Assembly: GCF_013030945.1 (NCBI RefSeq)
Contig: NZ_JABBXF010000063.1
Span: 1-64,000, forward strand
Direction of reading: 5' to 3'
Length of the DNA: 64,000 nt
Source of the DNA: Streptomyces morookaense
GTDB taxonomy: Bacteria > Actinomycetota > Actinomycetes > Streptomycetales > Streptomycetaceae
Part shown: positions 1-8,144 of the stretch, piece by piece
Numbering within the stretch: the first letter of the stretch is position 1
Layout: every line of letters starts with the position of its first letter
The notes under the pieces: model-generated
The model's input: the letters and a program-made list of their open reading frames with translations, nothing else
Database searches by the model: none
What the model was told of the DNA's origin: nothing
Made by a program: the position numbers and the translations under genes

Positions 1-2191
1 GGCGGAGCTCGCCGCCGCGGAGGCCGCCCTGGACGCGGCCCGCGAGGCGGCGGGCGAGGCCGGGCGGCGGCGCGCGGCGATCACGGCCCGCCGCGACGCA
101 CTGGCCCTCGGTCTGCGCCGCAAGGACGGCACGGGCGCGCTCCTGACAGCGAAGGAACGAATCTCCGGACTTCTCGGACCGGCGGCCGGACTCCTCACGG
201 TCACCCCCGGCAGCGAACTCCCCGTCGCCGCCGCGCTGGGCGCGGCCGCGGACGCCGTCGCCGTCACCGGCCCCGCGGCCGCGGCGGAAGCACTGCGCCT
301 GCTGAAGAAAGAGGACGCAGGCCGCGCGGCACTGCTCCTCGCGGGAGCACCGGACGAGCCCCCCGCCGAACCCGTCGCGGGTTTCCGGACGGCGGCCGAA
401 CTCGTGCGCGCGCCCGAGGAGTTGCGGCCTGCCGTCCGGCGCCTGCTGGCCCGTACGGTGGTCGTCGACACCCTGGAGGACGCCGAGCACCTGGTCGCCG
501 CGCGCCCCGACCTGACCGCCGTCACCGCCGAAGGCGACGTGCTGGGCGCCCACTTCGCGCAGGGCGGCTCCGGCGGTGCGCCGAGCCTGCTGGAGGTGCA
601 GGCCGCCGTCGACGAGGCGACGGCGGAACTCGCCGAACTCGAAAAGGAATGCGCGGAGTTGAGCATGGCTCAGCGCGCAGCGGAAGAGAACAGGACACGG
701 ACCGCCGCCCTCGTCGAGGAGCTGGCGGCCTCCCGCAGCACCGCCGACCGCGCGAAGTCGAAGACCGCCCAGGACCTGGGCCGCCTCGCCGGGCAGGCCC
801 GCGCCGCGGAGGGCGAGGCCGAACGCAGCGCCGCGGCCGTCGAGCGCGCACAGGAAGCACTGGCGCGCGCCGCCGAGGAGGCCGCCGAACTGGCGGAACG
901 GCTCGCGGCCGCCGAGGAGTTCGCGGACACCGACGGCACGGACGACCCCGACACCGCCGCCCGCGACCGGCTCGCGGCCGACGGCGCCAACGCCCGGCAG
1001 ACGGAGATGGAGGCGCGGCTGCAGGTCCGTACCCACGAGGAGCGGGTCAAGGCGCTCGCGGGCCGGGCGGACGGGCTGGACCGCGCGGCGCGTGCCGAAC
1101 GGGAGGCGCGGGCGCGGGCGGAGCAGCGCCGAGCCCGGCTGCGCCACGAGGCCGAGGTGGCCGGGGCGGTGGCGGCCGGGGCCCGGCAGCTGCTGGCCCA
1201 TGTGGAGGCCTCGCTGGTCCGCGCCGACGAGGAGCGGCGGTCGGCCGAGGCCGCCAAGGCGGAGCGCGAGCGCGAACTGGTCGCCGGGCGCAATGCCGCG
1301 CGCGAGCTCAAGACCGAGCTGGACAAGCTGACGGACTCGGTCCACAAGGGCGAGGTGCTGGGCGCGGAGAAGCGGCTGCGCATCGAGCAGCTGGAGGCCA
1401 AGGCCCTGGAGGAGCTCGGGGTCGAGCCCGCGGGCCTGGTCGCCGAGTACGGTCCCGACCAGCCGGTGCCGCCCTCGCCGCCGGCCGAGGGCGAGACGCT
1501 GCCCGAGGACCCGGAGCACCCCCGCAACCAGCCGGTGCCCTTCGTACGGGCGGAACAGGAGAAGCGCCTCAGGGCGGCGGAACGGGCGTACCAGCAGCTG
1601 GGCAAGGTCAATCCGCTGGCGCTGGAGGAGTTCGCGGCCCTGGAGGAGCGGCACAACTTCCTCTCGGAGCAGCTGGAGGACCTCAAGAAGACCCGCGCCG
1701 ACCTCCTCCAGGTGGTGAAGGACGTCGACAAGCGCGTCGAGGAGGTCTTCACCGCGGCCTACCGGGACACGGCCCGCGAGTTCGAGGGCGTCTTCTCCCG
1801 GCTCTTCCCAGGCGGCGAGGGGCGCCTGATCCTGACCGACCCGGACGACATGCTGGCGACCGGCGTCGACGTGGAGGCCCGCCCGCCGGGCAAGAAGGTC
1901 AAGCGCCTGTCGCTCCTCTCGGGCGGGGAGCGCTCCCTGACCGCGGTCGCCCTGCTCGTGGCGATCTTCAAGGCCCGCCCGAGCCCGTTCTATGTGATGG
2001 ACGAGGTCGAGGCGGCGCTGGACGACACCAATCTCCAGCGGCTGATCGGGATCATGAAAGAGCTGCAGGAGAGCTCGCAGCTGATCGTGATCACCCACCA
2101 GAAGCGGACCATGGAGGTCGCGGACGCGCTCTACGGGGTGTCGATGCAGGGCGACGGCGTTTCGAAGGTCATCAGCCAGCGGCTTCGTTGA
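1..2191 (+). CDS. smc: Chromosome segregation ATPase Smc, 5'-truncated by the window edge
   Basis: C-terminal part of the SMC condensin, which organises and segregates the chromosome. The reading frame is open from base 2, so the N-terminal Walker A head and first coiled coil lie outside the window. The globular hinge is encoded at about 160-590. It is followed by a long, charged Ala/Glu/Arg-rich coiled coil to about 1750, and then the C-terminal ABC head. The head has the signature LSLLSGGERS (about 1908-1937) and the Walker B FYVMDEVEAALDD just after it. A Pro-rich insertion interrupts the coil near 1440-1540. The stop is at 2189-2191. Downstream lies glcP, as in other Streptomyces. The family assignment is certain. 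Only the missing 5' end limits the description. Confidence 0.97.
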   Translation, partial: AELAAAEAALDAAREAAGEAGRRRAAITARRDALALGLRRKDGTGALLTAKERISGLLGPAAGLLTVTPGSELPVAAALGAAADAVAVTGPAAAAEALRLLKKEDAGRAALLLAGAPDEPPAEPVAGFRTAAELVRAPEELRPAVRRLLARTVVVDTLEDAEHLVAARPDLTAVTAEGDVLGAHFAQGGSGGAPSLLEVQAAVDEATAELAELEKECAELSMAQRAAEENRTRTAALVEELAASRSTADRAKSKTAQDLGRLAGQARAAEGEAERSAAAVERAQEALARAAEEAAELAERLAAAEEFADTDGTDDPDTAARDRLAADGANARQTEMEARLQVRTHEERVKALAGRADGLDRAARAEREARARAEQRRARLRHEAEVAGAVAAGARQLLAHVEASLVRADEERRSAEAAKAERERELVAGRNAARELKTELDKLTDSVHKGEVLGAEKRLRIEQLEAKALEELGVEPAGLVAEYGPDQPVPPSPPAEGETLPEDPEHPRNQPVPFVRAEQEKRLRAAERAYQQLGKVNPLALEEFAALEERHNFLSEQLEDLKKTRADLLQVVKDVDKRVEEVFTAAYRDTAREFEGVFSRLFPGGEGRLILTDPDDMLATGVDVEARPPGKKVKRLSLLSGGERSLTAVALLVAIFKARPSPFYVMDEVEAALDDTNLQRLIGIMKELQESSQLIVITHQKRTMEVADALYGVSMQGDGVSKVISQRLR

Positions 2192-2254
2192 TCAACTTCA
2201 CTACTTGAACTCAACTCCCCGGCAAACGGGGGGAAACAGATTCATCACATTCTC

Positions 2255-2282
2255 TTGACTTAGAGAAATGAAGGCATAGGGT
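2255..2282 (+). promoter_or_regulatory. Candidate glcP promoter
   Basis: TTGACT at 2255-2260 and TAGGGT at 2277-2282 are separated by 16 bp and resemble a vegetative sigma (HrdB-type) promoter. They lie in the 194-bp gap between smc and glcP, about 100 bp upstream of the glcP start. The surrounding bases (2230-2280) are clearly more A/T-rich than the genes. This is inference from the sequence only. Confidence 0.4.
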
Positions 2283-2385
2283 CTCCCACGTTGCTTACGC
2301 CTTCACGTGGTGGTCATTTGATCTTCCACCGGAAAGGCCGCCCCCCACCCCCGGCAGTGTGGCCGGGGTGCCCCAGGAGTACACG

Positions 2386-3807
2386 TTGACCAGCACAACG
2401 ACGGCAGCGAAGGGGTCCGAGAGCCGCAAGGCCCAGCCGGACCACCTCGGCCACGTCATCTTCATCACCGCGGCCGCGGCCATGGGCGGCTTCCTCTTCG
2501 GTTACGACAGCTCCGTGATCAACGGTGCCGTCGAGGGCATCCGCCACAAGTACGACATCGGCTCCGCCGCTCTCGCCCAGGTCATCGCGATCGCGCTGAT
2601 CGGCTGCGCGATCGGCGCCGCCACGGCCGGCCGCGTCGCGGACCGCATCGGCCGCATCCGCGTGATGCAGATCTCCGCGGCCCTGTTCACCGTCAGCGCC
2701 GTCGGCTCGGCCGTGCCGTTCGCCCTGTGGGACCTCGCCCTGTGGCGCGTCCTCGGCGGCATAGCCATCGGCATGGCCTCGGTCATCGGCCCGGCCTACA
2801 TCGCCGAGGTCTCCCCGCCCGCCTACCGCGGCCGGCTCGGCTCCTTCCAGCAGGCCGCGATCGTCGTCGGCATCGCCGTCTCGCAGCTCGTCAACTGGGG
2901 CATCCTCAACGCCGCGGGCGGCGACCAGCGCGGCCACCTCCTCGGCATCGAGGCCTGGCAGCTGATGCTCGGCGTCATGGTCGTCCCGGCCGTCCTCTAC
3001 GGCCTGCTCTCCTTCGCCATCCCCGAGTCCCCCCGCTTCCTGATCTCGGTCGGCAAGCTCGACAAGGCCAAGACCGTCCTGGCCGAGGTCGAGGGCAAGG
3101 GCACCGACCTCGACGCGCGCGTCGCCGAGATCGAGCACGCGATGCACAACGAGCAGAAGTCCACGTTCAAGGACCTCCTCGGCGGCCGCTTCGGTCTGCT
3201 CCCGATCGTCTGGATCGGCATCGGCCTCTCGGTCTTCCAGCAGTTCGTCGGCATCAACGTCGCGTTCTACTACTCCTCGACGCTGTGGCAGTCGGTGGGC
3301 ATCAACCCCGAGAGCTCGTTCTTCTACAGCTTCACCACGTCGATCATCAACATCGTCGGCACCGTGATCGCGATGGTCCTCGTCGACCGCATCGGCCGCA
3401 AGCCGCTCGCCCTCGTCGGTTCCGTCGGCATGGCCGTCTCCCTCGCCCTCGAGGCCTGGGCCTTCGCCTCCAAGTCCGCGGACGGCACCCTGCCGACCGG
3501 CCAGGGCACCGTGGCCCTCATCGCGGCCCACGCCTTCGTGCTCTTCTTCGCCCTCTCCTGGGGCGTCGTGGTCTGGGTCTTCCTCGGCGAGATGTTCCCC
3601 AACCGCATCCGCGCCGCGGCCCTGGGCGTCGCCGCCTCGGCCCAGTGGATCGCCAACTGGGCCATCACGGCCAGCTTCCCGAGCCTCGCGGACTGGAACC
3701 TCTCGGGCGCGTACATCATCTACGCGGTCTTCGCCGTGCTCTCCATCCCCTTCGTGATGAAGTTCGTGAAGGAGACGAAGGGCAAGGCGTTGGAGGAGAT
3801 GGGCTGA
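2386..3807 (+). CDS. glcP: Glucose permease GlcP, MFS sugar porter family
   Basis: A 473-residue sugar:H+ symporter of the major facilitator superfamily with 12 predicted membrane helices. Family motifs are visible: GGFLFGYDSSVING in helix 1, GRVADRIGR and DRIGRK in the two cytoplasmic 2-3/8-9 loops, PESPRFL after helix 6, and a C-terminal KETKGK. The protein closely matches the Streptomyces glucose transporter GlcP as I remember it. The start is a TTG at 2386 because AGGAG at 2375-2379 sits six bases upstream. The in-frame GTG at 2359 has no Shine-Dalgarno and would add nine atypical residues. The gene is transcribed alone and ends at a strong hairpin (3836-3864). Glucose is the most likely substrate, by homology. 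Confidence 0.92.
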   Translation: MTSTTTAAKGSESRKAQPDHLGHVIFITAAAAMGGFLFGYDSSVINGAVEGIRHKYDIGSAALAQVIAIALIGCAIGAATAGRVADRIGRIRVMQISAALFTVSAVGSAVPFALWDLALWRVLGGIAIGMASVIGPAYIAEVSPPAYRGRLGSFQQAAIVVGIAVSQLVNWGILNAAGGDQRGHLLGIEAWQLMLGVMVVPAVLYGLLSFAIPESPRFLISVGKLDKAKTVLAEVEGKGTDLDARVAEIEHAMHNEQKSTFKDLLGGRFGLLPIVWIGIGLSVFQQFVGINVAFYYSSTLWQSVGINPESSFFYSFTTSIINIVGTVIAMVLVDRIGRKPLALVGSVGMAVSLALEAWAFASKSADGTLPTGQGTVALIAAHAFVLFFALSWGVVVWVFLGEMFPNRIRAAALGVAASAQWIANWAITASFPSLADWNLSGAYIIYAVFAVLSIPFVMKFVKETKGKALEEMG

Positions 3808-3835
3808 CCTACCCCGCCCGCCCGCTCCTCTGCGA

Positions 3836-3870
3836 GGCGCTGACCCGACTTACGGGTCAGCGCCTTTGCG
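3836..3870 (+). terminator. Terminator of glcP
   Basis: A perfect 12-bp stem, GGCGCTGACCCG (3836-3847) against its complement (3853-3864), with a 5-nt loop ACTTA, is followed by TTTGCGTTT. It starts 28 bp after the glcP stop codon. Confidence 0.75.
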
Positions 3871-4010
3871 TTTGCCGGGGCCGGGGGCCTATGTCCGGCC
3901 GCCCCGCCGCCGTGGCGGGCGTTGGCCACCCTCCCGCTCCACCCGTTGCTGGCACCGCAGCCTCGGCTCCCTCGTGGGGGCGGATCACCGTCGGCGTCGT
4001 ACGGACGCGA

Positions 4011-4142
4011 GGGGGTGGGGTGGGGACGGGCCCTGGAGAGGGACGTAAAGGGCTGTTTGCGGTAGTGCGGGGCACCCGCACGGGGACCGCTTCCCCGCGA
4101 ACAGTCCAGTCCCTCGGAAGGGCCCGTCCCCACCCCACCCCC
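4011..4142. repeat. 132-bp long inverted repeat with 24-bp perfect arms
   Basis: The arms 4011-4034 and 4119-4142 are exact reverse complements over 24 bp (G-runs on the left, C-runs on the right). Complementarity continues inward: GAGGGAC (4038-4044) pairs with GTCCCTC (4109-4115), GGGCTGTTTGCGG pairs imperfectly with the complement of CCGCGAACAGTCC, and the centre carries a GTGCGGG/CCCGCAC hairpin. The RNA from either strand could fold into one rod. It lies between convergent genes. Confidence 0.8.
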
Positions 4143-4157
4143 GACCCACGCATGCAA

Positions 4158-4188
4158 AACGGCCCCCTGCGTGACGCAGGGGGCCGTT
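4158..4188 (-). terminator. Terminator of the NCS1 permease gene
   Basis: A perfect 14-bp stem, AACGGCCCCCTGCG (4158-4171) against 4175-4188, has a 3-nt loop. Read on the minus strand it is followed by TTTTGCATG. It begins 12 bp after the stop of the minus-strand permease. Confidence 0.75.
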
Positions 4189-4200
4189 CGAACTACAGGA

Positions 4201-5670
4201 TCACTTCTCCCGCGGCGTCGGCAGCACAGCCATCAGCAGCGCCGAGATGGCGATCGTCGCCGCCCAGCCCAGCCCGTACTTGCCCACGAACGTCCCGGAC
4301 AGCGGCCCGCTGAACCACGCGCACTGCGTGAAGCAGAGACCCGCGATCAGCGCCACCGCCCACGCGGTCATGGCCTGCCAGCAGAAGCCGCCCTGGTACC
4401 AGTACCGGCTCGACGGGCTGGTGTCCATCAGCCCCTCCGCGTCGTACCGCACGGCCCGCACCCGGCGCCGCGCCATGTCGACGGCGTAGACGCCGATCCA
4501 GGCGGAGAACGAGACGGCCAGCAGGATCAGGAACGTGATGAACGAGCTCAGGAAGCTCTTCGCGACCAGCATCAGCATCAGACCGCCCACCAGCGAGATG
4601 GCGGCGTTGATGCTCACGGCCATCGCCCGCGGCAGCTTCACACCCATCGTCTGGGCGGTGAACCCGGCCGAGTACATCGACAGCGAGTTGATCAGCAGCA
4701 TGCCCACGATCGCGGTGACCAGGTACGGCACGGCCAGCCACGTCGGCAGGATGTCACCGAGGAAGGACACCGGGTCCGGCGCCTCGGCGAGCCCCGGCGC
4801 GGCCACGGCCATCACGGCGCCCATGAGCACCATCGGCACCATCACCACACCGGCACCGGAGACCGTCGCGCCGACGATCTTCTTGCCGGACGCGGAGTGC
4901 GGCAGGTACCGCGCGAAGTCGGGGCCGGTGGGCACCCAGCTGATGCCGCCCGCCGCGATGGTGCCGATACCGGCGATCATCATCGCGGTCGAACCGGCCG
5001 GCTTCGAGAAGACGTCGTGCCACTTGATGTGGACGACGAGGTACCCGAGCACGAGCACGCTGAAGACGCCGAACAAATACGTCGACCACTTGTTGCAGAC
5101 GTTCAGGGCCTTCCGCCCCATGCCGCTCACGAGGAACGTACAAGCAACGAAAACAAACAGCGTGATCACAATCAGCACACTGTTGCTCTTGATCCCGAAC
5201 AGCAGGTCGAGCACGGTCAGGACGGCGTACGCGCCCGTGACGGCGTTGATCGTCTCCCAGCCGAACCGGGCGACCCACAGGATCGCACCGGGGAAGAGGT
5301 TGCCGCGCACGCCGAACGTCGCACGGGAGAGCATCGCGCCCGGGGCGCCGCCCCACTTCCCGGAGACCGACAGCACGCCGACCATGCCGAAGGAGGCGAC
5401 GGCGGCGCATCCGGCGACGATCAGGACCTGCCAGAAGTTGAGCTTGTTGAAGACCACCAGGGCGGCGCCCATGGTGAGCAGCAGCACGCTGATGTTGGCG
5501 GCGACCCAGGTCGGGAAGAGTTCCCTGACCCGGCCGTGCCGCTCGTGGTCCGGTACGGGCTCGATGCCGCGGGTTTCTATCGCGCCTTCGGAGTCGGCGA
5601 CTGCAGTGGTGGACACATCGTCCACCAGAGCGCCGTCCGAGCGGACGGCGTTGTCCGTGGTGGGGGCCAT
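4201..5670 (-). CDS. NCS1-family nucleobase permease (cytosine/purine type)
   Basis: A 489-residue membrane protein with about 12 hydrophobic segments, of the nucleobase:cation symporter-1 family (CodB/FcyB-like), which imports cytosine, purines or related bases. Signs of the family are an N-terminal PTWVAANISVL segment (helix 1), GRFGWE-like and NAVTGAY sequences in the middle, and WVPTGPDFARYLP, a hallmark stretch before helix 7. The first ~45 residues are cytoplasmic and polar. The ATG at 5670 is preceded by GGAG about 11 bases upstream. The gene is divergent from ftsY and convergent with glcP. The exact substrate cannot be read from the sequence. No known riboswitch is seen in its leader. 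Confidence 0.85.
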   Translation of the reverse strand: MAPTTDNAVRSDGALVDDVSTTAVADSEGAIETRGIEPVPDHERHGRVRELFPTWVAANISVLLLTMGAALVVFNKLNFWQVLIVAGCAAVASFGMVGVLSVSGKWGGAPGAMLSRATFGVRGNLFPGAILWVARFGWETINAVTGAYAVLTVLDLLFGIKSNSVLIVITLFVFVACTFLVSGMGRKALNVCNKWSTYLFGVFSVLVLGYLVVHIKWHDVFSKPAGSTAMMIAGIGTIAAGGISWVPTGPDFARYLPHSASGKKIVGATVSGAGVVMVPMVLMGAVMAVAAPGLAEAPDPVSFLGDILPTWLAVPYLVTAIVGMLLINSLSMYSAGFTAQTMGVKLPRAMAVSINAAISLVGGLMLMLVAKSFLSSFITFLILLAVSFSAWIGVYAVDMARRRVRAVRYDAEGLMDTSPSSRYWYQGGFCWQAMTAWAVALIAGLCFTQCAWFSGPLSGTFVGKYGLGWAATIAISALLMAVLPTPREK

Positions 5671-5946
5671 GGGGATGGGGGCTCCGTGCAGGTGATGCGG
5701 GGGGCGGGAGGCCTCGGGGGTGTCGGCGAGCCGGGCCGGCTCGCCAAGGCCTCTGACCAGAGAAGGTCTTTGCGGACTCTACGCGCGTCGCACAGCTCCA
5801 CGCCATCGTACTTTGCTCCAACTTTGGCCGGATAGTGCGATTGGTCCTCGTGGTAAAGCACAAAAATCCGGCCACGACGCCGCGAAAACACGAGGCCGGC
5901 AAGACGGCACCGGCATCCCGCCCCGGTGTCCGATACTGGGGTCGTT

Positions 5947-7194
5947 ATGGAATTCGTCATCCTTGCCGTAGTCATCGCTGTGGTCGCGCTCGGCGCGATC
6001 AGCGGGCTCGTGGTGAGCAGCCGCAAGAAGAAGCAGCTGCCCCCGGCGCCGCCGAGCAGCCCGTCCGTCACCGCGCCGCCCGCCGAGCCCCACGTCGGCG
6101 AGGAGGCCGAAGCCCCGCGCGAGGAACCGCGCCGCACCATCGAAGAGGTGGAACTGCCGGAGGCCGCCGAGGCCCCGGCGGAGGAGGCGCCGGTCGTCGA
6201 GCCGGAGACCGCCGCGGAGGCCGCGGCCCCGGCCGCGCCCGCCGTGGAGGTCCCCGAGCCCACCGCCGGCCGCCTCGTCCGGCTGCGCGCCCGGCTCTCG
6301 CGCTCGCAGAACACCCTGGGCAAGGGTCTGCTGACCCTGCTCTCCCGGGAGCACCTCGACGAGGACACCTGGGAGGAGATCGAGGACACCCTGCTCACCG
6401 CCGACGTGGGTGTCGCGCCCACACAGGAGCTGGTCGAGCGGCTGCGCGAGCGCGTCAAGGTGCTCGGCACCCGCACCCCCGAGGAACTGCGCGCCCTGCT
6501 CCGCGAGGAGCTGCTCGCGCTCGTCGGCACCGACTTCGACCGCAGCGTCCACACCGAGCCCGGTGTCGGCGTGAACGGCGAGGAGAAGCCGGGCGTCGTC
6601 ATGGTCGTCGGCGTCAACGGCACCGGCAAGACCACCACCACGGGCAAGCTCGCCCGGGTGCTGGTGGCCGACGGCAAGTCCGTCGTGCTGGGCGCCGCCG
6701 ACACCTTCCGCGCCGCCGCGGCCGACCAGCTGCAGACCTGGGGCGAGCGCGTCGGTGCCCGCACGGTCCGCGGCCCCGAGGGCGGCGACCCGGCGTCGAT
6801 CGCCTTCGACGCGGTCAAGGAGGGCATCGCCGAGAACGCGGACGTCGTCCTCATCGACACCGCGGGCCGGCTGCACACCAAGACCGGGCTCATGGACGAG
6901 CTGGGCAAGGTCAAGCGGGTCGTCGAGAAGCACGGCTCGGTGGACGAGGTCCTGCTGGTCCTGGACGCCACCACCGGCCAGAACGGCCTGGTGCAGGCGC
7001 GGGTCTTCGCCGAGGTCGTGAACATCACGGGCATCGTCCTCACCAAGCTGGACGGCACCGCCAAGGGCGGCATCGTCGTCGCCGTGCAGCGCGAACTGGG
7101 TGTGCCGGTGAAGCTGGTGGGGCTGGGCGAGGGTGCGGACGACCTGGCGCCGTTCGAGCCGGAGGCGTTCGTCGATGCGCTGATCGGCGACTGA
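5947..7194 (+). CDS. ftsY: Signal recognition particle receptor FtsY
   Basis: A 415-residue SRP receptor GTPase that docks SRP-ribosome complexes at the membrane. Residues 2-24 form a membrane anchor. Residues 30-105 are an acidic Glu/Pro/Ala-rich linker, and the NG domain follows. GTPase motifs: GVNGTGKTTTTGK (about residue 221), DTFRAAAADQL (about 251), DTAGR (about 304) and TKLDGTAKGG (about 366). The ATG at 5947 is chosen over an in-frame GTG seven codons upstream because FtsY of relatives begins at the anchor. The partner Ffh is encoded at 14.6-16.1 kb. The gene is divergent from the NCS1 permease across a 276-bp promoter region. Confidence 0.96.
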   Translation: MEFVILAVVIAVVALGAISGLVVSSRKKKQLPPAPPSSPSVTAPPAEPHVGEEAEAPREEPRRTIEEVELPEAAEAPAEEAPVVEPETAAEAAAPAAPAVEVPEPTAGRLVRLRARLSRSQNTLGKGLLTLLSREHLDEDTWEEIEDTLLTADVGVAPTQELVERLRERVKVLGTRTPEELRALLREELLALVGTDFDRSVHTEPGVGVNGEEKPGVVMVVGVNGTGKTTTTGKLARVLVADGKSVVLGAADTFRAAAADQLQTWGERVGARTVRGPEGGDPASIAFDAVKEGIAENADVVLIDTAGRLHTKTGLMDELGKVKRVVEKHGSVDEVLLVLDATTGQNGLVQARVFAEVVNITGIVLTKLDGTAKGGIVVAVQRELGVPVKLVGLGEGADDLAPFEPEAFVDALIGD

Positions 7195-7220
7195 ACGTCG
7201 CGATCTCCACGGGCGTGACA

Positions 7221-7254
7221 AAAGGGCCTCTCCGCAAGGGCGGAGGGGCCCTTT
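7221..7254 (+). terminator. Terminator of ftsY
   Basis: A 15-bp stem, AAAGGGCC-T-CTCCGC (7221-7235) against 7240-7254, has one T·G wobble and a 4-nt loop. It lies 26 bp after the ftsY stop. The A-run before it and T-run after it make it potentially bidirectional. Confidence 0.75.
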
Positions 7255-7277
7255 GCCGTGGGGCTGCGCCCCGTCAA

Positions 7278-7460
7278 GCGCCCCCGTAAGGGGCGCTGGG
7301 GGCACCTCCCAGCGGTAGCTGGGGGAGGAACTGCGCGACCAGCCCCCACCGGCCTGCACGCAACGCGCCACCCTTGGCGTCCGGGGTGCAGCCCCGAGCA
7401 CCTCGACTGCGGGCGCGTCGTCGTTGCTCGCGCAGTTCCCCGCGCCCCTTACGGGGGCGC
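7278..7460. repeat. 183-bp palindromic intergenic element (Streptomyces GGAACTGCGCGA type)
   Basis: The outer arms GCGCCCCCGTAAGGGGCGC (7278-7296) and its exact complement (7442-7460) enclose a second pair, GGAACTGCGCGA (7327-7338) and its exact complement (7428-7439). The arms themselves are near-palindromic. The inner motif with CCAGCCCCCAC after it resembles a dispersed intergenic repeat I recall from Streptomyces genomes. It fills the gap between convergent ftsY and the primase-like gene. No gene is seen inside. Confidence 0.75.
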
Positions 7461-7472
7461 CGTGGCGGGCGG

Positions 7473-8144
7473 CTACGGCGCCCCGCCCGCCCGATGCGAG
7501 ACGTATGCCAGCGTGCCCAGCAGCAGCCTCGCCTCCGGGGGGCGGGCCGCCGTGTCGAGGGCGGGCGGGCGGAGCCAGCGCATCGGGCCGAGGCCGGCGA
7601 AGTCCGAGGGCGGGGCGGTGATGTGGTCGCCGGGGCCCAGGCCGCGCAGGTCGAGGCGGGTGTCGTCCCAGCCCATCCGGTAGAGCAGCTGGGGGAGTTG
7701 CGCGGCGGCGCCCGGCGCGACGAAGAACAGCGCGCGGCCGTGCGGGGTGAGGGCGACGGGCCCGAGCGGGAGCCCCATCCGTTCGAGGCGGGCCAGCGCG
7801 TGCCGCCCGGCCGCCTCGCTGACCTCCAGGACGTCGAACGAGCGCCCCACCGGCAGCAGCACGGCCGCTCCCGGCACCTCGGCCCAGGCCGCCGCCGCCT
7901 CGTCCAGCGTGGCGCCGGCCGGGACGGGCGGGGCGAAGGAGAGCGGATGGGCCCCGGGGGCGGGGCAGCCGGCGGCGCCGCAGGAGCAGCTCACCCGGCC
8001 GCCGCGCGCGGCGCGGGCGCCCGGCACCACGTCCCACCCCCACAGGCCGGTGTACTCCGCGACCGTGGTCACGGTGTCGGACGCGCGGCCTCGGCGCCGA
8101 GAGCCCGAGCGCAGATCCCGGATGCCGCCGATTGTGAAGCCCAT
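7473..8144 (-). CDS. Small bifunctional DNA primase/polymerase (prim-pol)-like protein
   Basis: 223 residues resembling the N-terminal prim-pol domain (PF09250 type) as a stand-alone protein. It shows WGWDVVPG near residue 30, a Cys-rich CSCGAAGCPAPGAHP stretch typical of the family (possible metal or structural site), and TPHGRALFF further on. The position where the family usually has a catalytic D-x-D pair reads DVLEVSEAAGR, so polymerase activity is doubtful. No helicase or plasmid replication gene is nearby. The ATG at 8144 has GGAGGGGG just upstream. An interrupted palindrome lies 33 bp upstream (8177-8203). The role in the cell is unknown to me. Confidence 0.7.
   Translation of the reverse strand: MGFTIGGIRDLRSGSRRRGRASDTVTTVAEYTGLWGWDVVPGARAARGGRVSCSCGAAGCPAPGAHPLSFAPPVPAGATLDEAAAAWAEVPGAAVLLPVGRSFDVLEVSEAAGRHALARLERMGLPLGPVALTPHGRALFFVAPGAAAQLPQLLYRMGWDDTRLDLRGLGPGDHITAPPSDFAGLGPMRWLRPPALDTAARPPEARLLLGTLAYVSHRAGGAP

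Larger units (their letters stand above)
3808..4200. other. 393-bp convergent intergenic region between glcP and the NCS1 permease
   Basis: No gene is seen here. The region holds three nested or adjacent inverted repeats, listed separately: the glcP terminator (3836-3864), a long imperfect palindrome (4011-4142) and the terminator of the minus-strand permease (4158-4188). The rest (3870-4010) is GC-rich sequence without coding bias. Confidence 0.8.

Noticed and set aside
2359..2385. GTG start of glcP at 2359
   Set aside because: It has no Shine-Dalgarno, and the extra nine residues do not resemble the family. The TTG at 2386 has AGGAG six bases upstream.
5926..5946. GTG start of ftsY at 5926
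   Set aside because: It would add seven residues before the membrane anchor. Homologues begin at the ATG at 5947.
5671..5946. Purine-type riboswitch before the NCS1 permease
   Set aside because: No purine, preQ1 or other known aptamer consensus was found in the 276-bp divergent region.
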